A stretch of DNA of 6,481 nucleotides from Thioalkalivibrio sp. (GTDB taxonomy: Bacteria; Pseudomonadota; Gammaproteobacteria; Ectothiorhodospirales; Ectothiorhodospiraceae). Position 1 is the first letter of the stretch. Each line of letters begins with the position of its first letter. Below, piece by piece: positions 1-6,481 of the stretch. The stretch is taken from contig PWGH01000165.1 in assembly GCA_003555285.1 (NCBI GenBank), positions 1-6,481 of the forward strand, read 5' to 3'. The notes beneath the pieces were generated by a model. The model did no database searches. It was not told the origin of the DNA and saw only the letters and a list, made by a program, of their open reading frames with translations. Both the position numbers and the translations under genes were made by a program.

Positions 1-1003
1 CGTAGGCACGGGTGAGCACGTAGTCCATCGTGTGGCGCAGCCGATTCAGGCCGACCACCGAATCGATGCGCAGGATTTCCTGGCCGTTCTCGTCGAAGAA
101 CAGGATCGTCGGCGCCCAGTGGATGTCCAGCTGTTCGCCCCACTCACGCGCGGTCAAACGTTCGCCGTTCGGCGTCAGCACGGGGGTATCCGCATCCAGA
201 TCGAGCTGCACCGTGTCGAACAGCTGCACCCGTTCGAGGACCTGCTCGTCGGTGAGCGGCTCCGAATGCAGCACATCGCAGGCGTGGCAGGCCCGGCGTT
301 CGAAGAACACCATCAACGGCCGCTGCGCCGAAATGCGCGAACGATCGAGCAGGTGCGGCGGGTCCTGAAAGAACGGCTGTTCGTTGATGTCGTCGATCTC
401 GAACTTCGGCGGCGGATCCGCCCGCGCCAGATACTCCCGGAAACTCCCCTCACGATCATGGCGATCGATCACGTATTCCAGCGCCGCCCGAAACCGGTAC
501 GGCGGGTAATAGCCGCGGATGCGATGAATCTCCTCGCCGTCAGCATTGTAGAAGGTGAAGGCTGGCGTGAAGTTCAGCCCCAGGCTGGCCGCGAACACGC
601 GCTCGCGGACCACCTCCCCTTCCAGCGTTACGACGTCGCGACTGCCAAGGGCATCCAACGCGATCACATCGAAGTGCTCGGAGAAATACTGCTGGATGTC
701 GGGTGCGGCCAGATTGACGTTCAGCATCACCTCGCAGTACGGGCAATGGCGCATCCCGAAATAGACGGCCAGACCCTTCTTGTCGCGCTCCGCGGCACGC
801 TCCAGATCCTCTTGCAGGTCGAGAAAACTGAGCTGGAACCAATCGGGCGTCTCCAGATCGATCGTGCGCGGCGCGTCATCGATCGACGGGAAGGCCTCGT
901 CGGTGCCGGCGGCGTGTCCCGGCCCGAATAGCGACGCCAGCAGGAGCAGCGTGAGCAGCAGCACCCAATACCGCCAGAACGAAAACCGTATTGCTGATCG
1001 CAT
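1..1003 (-). CDS. Secreted tandem thioredoxin-domain protein (3' end outside window)
   Basis: 334 codons are visible and the frame stays open through the left edge, so the C-terminus is missing. The N-terminus is a likely signal peptide: basic start (MRSAIRF), hydrophobic core about residues 13-26, possible cleavage after GHA at 29-31; the protein should act in the periplasm. Two thioredoxin-like domains follow. Domain 1 (about 70-175) has CPYC at 87-90 and a FTP motif with the expected cis-proline at 147. Domain 2 (about 223-330) has CHAC at 239-242 and WAP with cis-proline at 298. Each domain thus keeps the redox cysteine pair and the proline beside it. The layout resembles SoxW-like thioredoxins of sulfur-oxidising bacteria, from memory of that family. 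The ATG at 1003 is well fixed: an in-frame TAG lies only two codons upstream (1010-1012). Role inferred: periplasmic disulfide reduction or exchange; substrate unknown. Confidence 0.9.
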   Translation of the reverse strand, partial: MRSAIRFSFWRYWVLLLTLLLLASLFGPGHAAGTDEAFPSIDDAPRTIDLETPDWFQLSFLDLQEDLERAAERDKKGLAVYFGMRHCPYCEVMLNVNLAAPDIQQYFSEHFDVIALDALGSRDVVTLEGEVVRERVFAASLGLNFTPAFTFYNADGEEIHRIRGYYPPYRFRAALEYVIDRHDREGSFREYLARADPPPKFEIDDINEQPFFQDPPHLLDRSRISAQRPLMVFFERRACHACDVLHSEPLTDEQVLERVQLFDTVQLDLDADTPVLTPNGERLTAREWGEQLDIHWAPTILFFDENGQEILRIDSVVGLNRLRHTMDYVLTRAY

Positions 1004-1014
1004 CGTTCGCTAGA

Positions 1015-1019
1015 CTCCT
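1015..1019 (-). promoter_or_regulatory. Shine-Dalgarno site of the thioredoxin gene
   Basis: AGGAG on the minus strand, 11 bases before the ATG at 1003. The spacing is slightly long, but no other start is possible upstream because of the TAG at 1010-1012. Confidence 0.5.
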
Positions 1020-1042
1020 GCGCGCCGCTTCGCTGCATGCCG

Positions 1043-1124
1043 GGGTGCGTGGGCACCCGGGCCACCGGTTGACGCGGGACGCGCTCCGACCGGGTCGGCA
1101 CCGCGCGTGGCGGGCGCGCGGGTG
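1043..1124. repeat. Cluster of three GC-rich inverted repeats between serS and the thioredoxin gene
   Basis: Three hairpin-capable sequences lie in a row. At 1043-1058 GGGTGC pairs with GCACCC around a 4-base loop. At 1086-1098 CCGAC pairs with GTCGG around a 3-base loop. At 1101-1121 CCGCGCG pairs with CGCGCGG around a 7-base loop, and in another register CACC/GGTG extends this to about nine pairs with one bulge (1099-1124). None is followed by a T-run on either strand, so they are not classical intrinsic terminators. They could stall RNA polymerase or stabilise the serS mRNA end; that is inference, and short GC inverted repeats also arise by chance in DNA this rich in GC. Confidence 0.4.
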
Positions 1125-1152
1125 GATGGAAGGCGATCCGGCCATCCGGGCC

Positions 1153-1173
1153 CGCATAGGCGCGCATAGGCGC
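1153..1173. repeat. Perfect 10-base tandem repeat, 2.1 copies
   Basis: The unit CGCATAGGCG occurs at 1153-1162 and again at 1163-1172, with the next C matching a third copy. It lies 26 bases beyond the serS stop, in non-coding sequence. It could come from replication slippage. No function is apparent. Confidence 0.8.
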
Positions 1174-1198
1174 TCCTGTCGGGAACCGTTCCTCCGGA

Positions 1199-2754
<1,556 letters not shown>

Positions 2755-3813
2755 TCAATCCAAGCGCGGTGCGCCGAGCAATTCAGCATAGATTCGATGA
2801 TAGGCCTCGGCCATGGCCGCCACGGAATGGTGGCTTGTCAGGTACTGCCGGGCCTGTGCGGCACGACGAACGGCTTCTGTGGGCTGATCGAGTGCCTGAC
2901 CCAGGCAATGCGCCAATCCCTCGGGATCACCCGACTCGACGAGCCAGCCGCGGTCGTCCGCTCCGATCAGTTCCGGGATGCCTCCAGCGCGCGTCGCCAC
3001 CACGGGAACGCGGTAGGCAAAGGCGTCGAGGATGGCCGTCCCCAGCCCTTCCATTCGCGAGGTCAATGCAAAGACGTCCAGTATCGCGTAGTACGACCAG
3101 GGGTCGGCCTGGAACCCCTCGAAAAAGACCCTCTGCTGCAAGCCGAGCCGAGCCACTTCGACCTCGAGCGCGTGCCGATCCGGGCCATCCCCCACCAGCA
3201 CCAGGACCACATCGCTTCGGTTCTGGGCCAATCTGGCGAATCCACGGATAAGCATCAGGGGGTCCTTTTGTCGGATCACCAAGGCGCCGACGGTACCGAT
3301 CACATGCTTCCCACCGAAACGTTCCCGCAACAGCGCCACCCGACCCGGATCGGCAGCGGATTCCACCGGCACCGCACTCGGAATCACGGGGAGCAGCCCC
3401 AAACCCGAATCCCATTGGTGCAACACCGTACGTACCGCCACCGAGATGGCGACCAGACGATCCACGCCGCGGTATTTCCGATGCGTCAGCCAGCCCCTCC
3501 CGGGTGGCTTATCGACCCGCCGCGTTGCCACCACCGGCGCCCGGTGCCAAGCCTTGGTCAACACCGCGAGACCCACCGCTCGCGCCTCGTGGGCGTGCAC
3601 CACATCATGTCCGCGAAGGGCCCCGATCGAGCGCAGCACCCCCAGTTCCTTGGCCTCGAAGCCCGCGGCCCGGGCCCGATGGGCCATCGGTGCTCCGCGC
3701 CGCGCGAGCAACACGTTCGTGACTCCCCGCTCGCGCAGACCCTCCATCAAGAGCAGCGTCTGGCGCTCGCCGCCGCGCCAGCTCGGCGCGAGATTCATGT
3801 GGAGAACCCTCAT
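2755..3813 (-). CDS. GT4-family glycosyltransferase, probable LPS core enzyme
   Basis: GT-B fold, retaining transferase of family GT4, expected to pass a sugar from a nucleotide donor to the growing LPS core on the cytoplasmic side of the inner membrane. With the ATG at 3813 it has 352 residues. Visible marks: N-terminal MRVLHMNL with GGERQ at 14-18 (acceptor-side Rossmann domain), VGALVIRQKDP at 175-185 with the donor-phosphate lysine, VGDGPD at 207-212, and the EX7E-type motif EGLGTAILD at 255-263, then RAGGIPEL at 275-282. The second acidic residue of EX7E is Asp, not Glu. Start choice: 3813 gives an ATGA overlap with the upstream gene's stop, and MRVLH is a usual GT4 beginning. An ATG at 3831 would add six residues (MGRHPR) and has GGAG only three bases before it, so it remains possible. 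Last gene of the operon; donor and acceptor cannot be told. Confidence 0.92.
   Translation of the reverse strand: MRVLHMNLAPSWRGGERQTLLLMEGLRERGVTNVLLARRGAPMAHRARAAGFEAKELGVLRSIGALRGHDVVHAHEARAVGLAVLTKAWHRAPVVATRRVDKPPGRGWLTHRKYRGVDRLVAISVAVRTVLHQWDSGLGLLPVIPSAVPVESAADPGRVALLRERFGGKHVIGTVGALVIRQKDPLMLIRGFARLAQNRSDVVLVLVGDGPDRHALEVEVARLGLQQRVFFEGFQADPWSYYAILDVFALTSRMEGLGTAILDAFAYRVPVVATRAGGIPELIGADDRGWLVESGDPEGLAHCLGQALDQPTEAVRRAAQARQYLTSHHSVAAMAEAYHRIYAELLGAPRLD
3810..3813 (-). promoter_or_regulatory. ATGA stop/start overlap between the two GT4 genes
   Basis: The TGA of the upstream GT4 gene (3810-3812) overlaps the ATG at 3813 of the downstream one. This layout usually lets ribosomes re-initiate and keeps the two proteins in proportion. 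Coupling is inferred from the arrangement. Confidence 0.6.
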
Positions 3814-4931
3814 GCGGGGGTGCCTGCCCATAGACTCCGATACAGCGCCAGGGTCCTGTTCACCGTTGCATCGACGTCGAAACGAGCGCGCATCTGCAGT
3901 CGGGCCTCCCGACCCATGGCGTTGCGCAGTTCCGGCTCACGGGCCAGTCGCACGATGCGCTCCGCCAGTGCCCGCACATCGCCGATCTCGACGACAAACC
4001 CACTGCGTCCATCGTCCACCAGTTCGGGCAGTCCGCCCGCCCGGGTTACCACGACCGGAATTCCCTGAGCCATGGGTTCGATGATGGCCTTCGTCAAGCC
4101 CTCGCGGCCACGCGACGGCGCGCAAGCCACATGGCAGGCGCCGATCAAGGCTGGTACATCCGTCCGGTAGCCAAGCAGGTGCACACGCCGGGACCAGCGC
4201 GGGTCAGCGGCCAAACGCGTGATTCGGGGATCCCGGACCTCTCCGATCAGCAACAGATGGACGTCGAGCGCATCCGGTATGTACTCCAGCGCCTGGATCA
4301 GCAGATCCACGCCCTTCACCGGACGCATGTTCGCCGCACAACCCACCACGAAGGCCGCTGCCGGAATACCCAGATCGCACAGATCCGGCCGGGCCAATCC
4401 GTCGTACCAGCTGAAATCATGGCCCTTATAGATGGTAACGAGCTTCTGCGCCCGCACACCGGAACGCAGCAGATCCTGGCGCACTGCCTCGGATACGCAC
4501 ACGATGCGATCCAGGCGCGGGTGATACCACTTCAGCCAACAGCTGGGGTCCCAGCGGTGTACATGCCCGACCGCCCCCCGATAGCCCACCACCTTGACGG
4601 GCAATCCGAGGCTGGACCAGAGCAGGTTACTCAACGGGCGATTGGCAAGAGCATGCAGGATGTTGAATCCTTCACCCCGGATTTTTCGGCGCAACCTGTG
4701 CACCGCGCGCAGATCCAGGCGCGATCGAAGCCGTAATGGGGTCACCGGCACACCCCGCGCCTCGAGCAGTGGGAGAAGCGGTGAGTCGGGTGACACCATG
4801 CCATGTACATCCAGACCCCTCTCCCGCATCCGGATCATCTGTTCGGCTTCGGTCAGATGCCCCTGGTTCGCGACCATCAGCACCCGACAATCCCGAAGCT
4901 CGGGTGCCAGCGGCAATTCTCCATTCGTCAT
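3810..4931 (-). CDS. GT4-family glycosyltransferase, probable LPS core enzyme
   Basis: 373 residues, the typical size of a GT-B glycosyltransferase. The N-terminal domain begins with CRVLMVANQG at 15-24 after a short leader, and the linker region has VCVSEAVRQDL at 144-154. The C-terminal donor domain shows a complete set of GT4 marks: NMRPVKGVDLL at 201-211 with the donor-binding lysine 206, an intact EX7E motif EGLTKAIIE at 277-285, and RAGGLPELVDDGRSGFVV at 297-314. No signal peptide or membrane segment, in keeping with a cytoplasmic, membrane-associated transferase. The start at 4931 overlaps the stop of the GT2 gene (ATGA), and its own stop overlaps the next GT4 start. The two GT4 proteins share the fold but little sequence outside the motifs, so they look like different transferases and not a recent duplication. 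Sugar and acceptor are unknown. Confidence 0.94.
   Translation of the reverse strand: MTNGELPLAPELRDCRVLMVANQGHLTEAEQMIRMRERGLDVHGMVSPDSPLLPLLEARGVPVTPLRLRSRLDLRAVHRLRRKIRGEGFNILHALANRPLSNLLWSSLGLPVKVVGYRGAVGHVHRWDPSCWLKWYHPRLDRIVCVSEAVRQDLLRSGVRAQKLVTIYKGHDFSWYDGLARPDLCDLGIPAAAFVVGCAANMRPVKGVDLLIQALEYIPDALDVHLLLIGEVRDPRITRLAADPRWSRRVHLLGYRTDVPALIGACHVACAPSRGREGLTKAIIEPMAQGIPVVVTRAGGLPELVDDGRSGFVVEIGDVRALAERIVRLAREPELRNAMGREARLQMRARFDVDATVNRTLALYRSLWAGTPA
4928..4931 (-). promoter_or_regulatory. ATGA stop/start overlap between the GT2 and GT4 genes
   Basis: The TGA of the GT2 gene (4928-4930) overlaps the ATG at 4931 of the next gene. It is the second such overlap in the cluster and supports a single translationally coupled operon. 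Confidence 0.6.
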
Positions 4932-5746
4932 TTCCCGGTCTTCCTGCGTTTAGCCGCCAGTTCCGCTTCAAGGACGAAGGCATACTTCAAAAAGGCCGCG
5001 AACATGGAGGACCCGGCAATGATCACACCACGCCACCCGTCCCTCCAGGCCTGTTTCAGCACTAAGCTTCGCAGCAGCCGCATCCAGGGTGACAAGATCA
5101 GCTTGTACCAACGAAAAGGCCTGCGTTGCCGTATCAGATCGTCAGCCCCAACGCGGGCGTATTGAATGGTTCGTGTAAAATGATCCACCAGATCCCGATA
5201 CGAGTAGTGCAGCAGATCGCCCTGGAGCCTGCCCGTCTTCCCGTCGACGTTGAGGCTCTCGTGGATGCTGCCTCCCTTCCAACGTGGCGAGGCGCTGCGG
5301 CGCACCAGCCGCAATCGCCACTCGGGATACCATGCATGCCAGATCCAGCTGCCCATGTAAAAGGTCCGGCGATTCACCCAATAGCCGTCGAGCGGGGGCT
5401 CGTGATCCGCAAACAACCGGCAAAGTTCGTTCACCAGTTCCTCGGACAAGGCCTCATCAGCGTCGAGTGAGAGCACCCAGGGCTGGGTACAGGCCTCCAT
5501 TGCCCGATTCTTCTGCACCGTGTAGCCCGGCCAGTCGCAAACCAGCACTCTAGCACCGTAATCCTCAGCCACTGCAGTGGTGGCATCGACCGAACCGGAA
5601 TCCAAGACCACAATCTCGCTCGCCAGTTGTTTCACAGATTCGAGGCAACGCGGCAGATTATCCTCTTCGTTCAGGGTAATGATGGCCACCGACAACGGCA
5701 GTCTGGCAGCGGCCCCCCCCCACTCTTCACCAACAAGCACAGTCAT
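4928..5746 (-). CDS. GT2-family glycosyltransferase, WaaE/KdtX-like LPS core transferase
   Basis: 272 residues, GT-A fold, inverting family GT2. Motifs in order: LSVAIITLNEEDNLPRCL at 18-35 (nucleotide-sugar fold start), VVLDSGSVDAT at 46-56, QKNRAMEAC at 78-86, LDADEALS at 94-101 with the metal-binding DxD, YPEWRLRLVRR at 140-150, and GGSIHE at 158-163. The C-terminus (about 210-262) has amphipathic or hydrophobic stretches that suggest membrane association. This whole layout is that of the WaaE/KdtX group, which in Klebsiella adds a beta-1,4-glucose to inner-core heptose; the exact sugar here is inference. It begins 32 bases after the GT9 stop and overlaps the next gene. The first 17 residues are an extension not usual in the family and are encoded partly by a run of nine Gs. 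The Shine-Dalgarno site is weak, so a start at the TTG of Leu18 or the GTG of Val20 is possible. Confidence 0.93.
   Translation of the reverse strand: MTVLVGEEWGGAAARLPLSVAIITLNEEDNLPRCLESVKQLASEIVVLDSGSVDATTAVAEDYGARVLVCDWPGYTVQKNRAMEACTQPWVLSLDADEALSEELVNELCRLFADHEPPLDGYWVNRRTFYMGSWIWHAWYPEWRLRLVRRSASPRWKGGSIHESLNVDGKTGRLQGDLLHYSYRDLVDHFTRTIQYARVGADDLIRQRRPFRWYKLILSPWMRLLRSLVLKQAWRDGWRGVIIAGSSMFAAFLKYAFVLEAELAAKRRKTGK
5713..5721 (-). repeat. Nine-G homopolymer inside the 5' end of the GT2 gene
   Basis: On the coding strand the run covers the last two bases of codon 9 (Trp), codons 10 and 11 (Gly) and the first base of codon 12 (Ala). With nine Gs the frame is open. I translated the neighbouring frames by hand: eight Gs reach a TGA, and ten Gs reach a TAA, both before about codon 29. 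Such tracts in LPS glycosyltransferase genes are known slippage switches in Neisseria and Campylobacter. Confidence 0.85.
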
Positions 5747-5778
5747 TCGAATACCCAGGCCGAGGAAGCCCCGACTCG

Positions 5779-6481
5779 TTAGCTTCCGATCATCATGTCG
5801 TTCGCCGGAAAACTCGTGCTGCTAAGCGGCCGACCCCTTGGTGGAACACACCCGGGCGTCGCGACCGCCCTACCGGCCCGCGCCAAGCGCAAAGCCGCCA
5901 GCGCAACCGTGCTCAGCGAGATGCTTTCCATGCTGCGGGCATCCGCAGACCAGTTCGCCGCGCTGCCGGCCACCGGCTGCCGGCCTCGCAGTACCCGGAC
6001 CGTCGCCCCCAGTGGCGCCCATTCCTCCGGGTCGGTCGGCCCGAACAGTACCACGGCCAGTGCCCCGGTGGCGGCGGCCAAATGTGCCGGACCGCTGTCG
6101 TTCCCGATGAACACGGCACAGTGGGCAAAGCCAGCCAGCAATACGCCTAGGGGTAGGCGATCGGTGGCGTCCAAGACATCTGGCGCGCTACGGGCGCGAA
6201 TACGTGCAGCGCGAACGCGGTCGGGCGGGCCACCGATCAACAGGGTGCGTAATCCCATTCGGCGCAACCGAAAGGTCAACGCGCCAAATTGCTCTTCGGG
6301 CCAGCATTTCTCGTCCCGGCCGCCGCCAGGGTGCACGCAGGCAAACGGTTCCCCAGGGGCAAGCCCTGCAGACCGCGCGAAAAGCGCCCATTGCTCAACA
6401 TCCTCTGCCATCGGCTCCAGTCGCGGGCACAAAGGCGCGATGTCGATGCCCGCTGCTTGAGAAACCTGGGCGTAGCCGAGC
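5779..6481 (-). CDS. GT9 heptosyltransferase-family protein (5' end outside window)
   Basis: The last 233 codons and the TAA stop are visible; the frame is open to the right edge, so the N-terminal domain and start are missing. What remains is the donor-binding C-terminal half of an ADP-heptose:LPS heptosyltransferase-type GT-B enzyme. Marks, counted from the first visible residue: HPGGGRDEKCWP at 50-61 (like the family's GGxxxKxWP), LLIGGPPD at 80-87, the signature GNDSGPAHLAAATG at 126-139, and LFGPTDPEEWAPLG at 145-158. It should add a heptose or related sugar to the lipid A-Kdo core at the inner membrane. Whether it is heptosyltransferase I, II or a WaaQ-like enzyme cannot be settled from this half. 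After about residue 200 comes a tail of some 30 residues rich in Pro, Ser, Arg and Ala that I do not recognise as part of the fold. First visible gene of the operon, 32 bases before the GT2 gene. Confidence 0.93.
   Translation of the reverse strand, partial: LGYAQVSQAAGIDIAPLCPRLEPMAEDVEQWALFARSAGLAPGEPFACVHPGGGRDEKCWPEEQFGALTFRLRRMGLRTLLIGGPPDRVRAARIRARSAPDVLDATDRLPLGVLLAGFAHCAVFIGNDSGPAHLAAATGALAVVLFGPTDPEEWAPLGATVRVLRGRQPVAGSAANWSADARSMESISLSTVALAALRLARAGRAVATPGCVPPRGRPLSSTSFPANDMMIGS

Noticed and set aside
32..931. Plus-strand open frame of 299 codons opposite the thioredoxin gene
   Set aside because: The minus-strand frame has a signal peptide and two thioredoxin active sites; the plus frame shows nothing.
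727..1167. Minus-strand open frame starting between serS and the thioredoxin gene
   Set aside because: It overlaps the thioredoxin gene out of frame and is rich in Arg, Pro and Ser in the manner of GC-rich chance frames.
5713..5721. The G9 tract as a sequencing or assembly error
   Set aside because: Not excluded, but the frame is intact only with nine Gs (or a change by three), and the GT2 motifs follow correctly, so the length given is the one that makes sense.

Overview
The window looks like ordinary chromosome from a GC-rich gammaproteobacterium. The evidence is a seryl-tRNA synthetase that matches the enterobacterial protein closely along its whole length, an LPS-core type gene cluster, and a tandem thioredoxin-domain protein of a kind I associate with sulfur-oxidising and Chromatiales-like gammaproteobacteria. 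The last point is from memory, so the taxonomic placement below class level is inference. I see no transposase, phage gene, CRISPR array, tRNA or rRNA.

All six genes I can support lie on the minus strand, so transcription runs from right to left. Right block (6481 to 2755): four glycosyltransferases in a row. They are the C-terminal part of a GT9 heptosyltransferase-family protein (5' end outside the window), a GT2 enzyme of the WaaE/KdtX type, and two GT4 enzymes. The last three are chained by ATGA stop/start overlaps, so this is very probably one operon assembling the inner or outer core of lipopolysaccharide at the cytoplasmic face of the inner membrane. The acceptor and sugar of each enzyme cannot be read from the sequence.

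Middle (2754 to 2495): a 260-base non-coding spacer. It holds a hairpin followed by seven Ts that reads as a terminator only on the plus strand, plus short competing hairpins in the presumed serS leader. I found no convincing promoter there.

Left block (2494 to 1): serS, then a 195-base spacer with three GC-rich inverted repeats and a perfect 10-base tandem repeat, then a secreted protein with two thioredoxin domains (CPYC and CHAC active sites) that runs off the left edge.

The most interesting feature is a run of nine Gs in codons 9 to 12 of the GT2 gene. Loss or gain of one G would bring a stop codon within about 25 codons. This is the layout of a phase-variable LPS glycosyltransferase switch. 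The rest of the window is conventional, and I did not find a new type of system.
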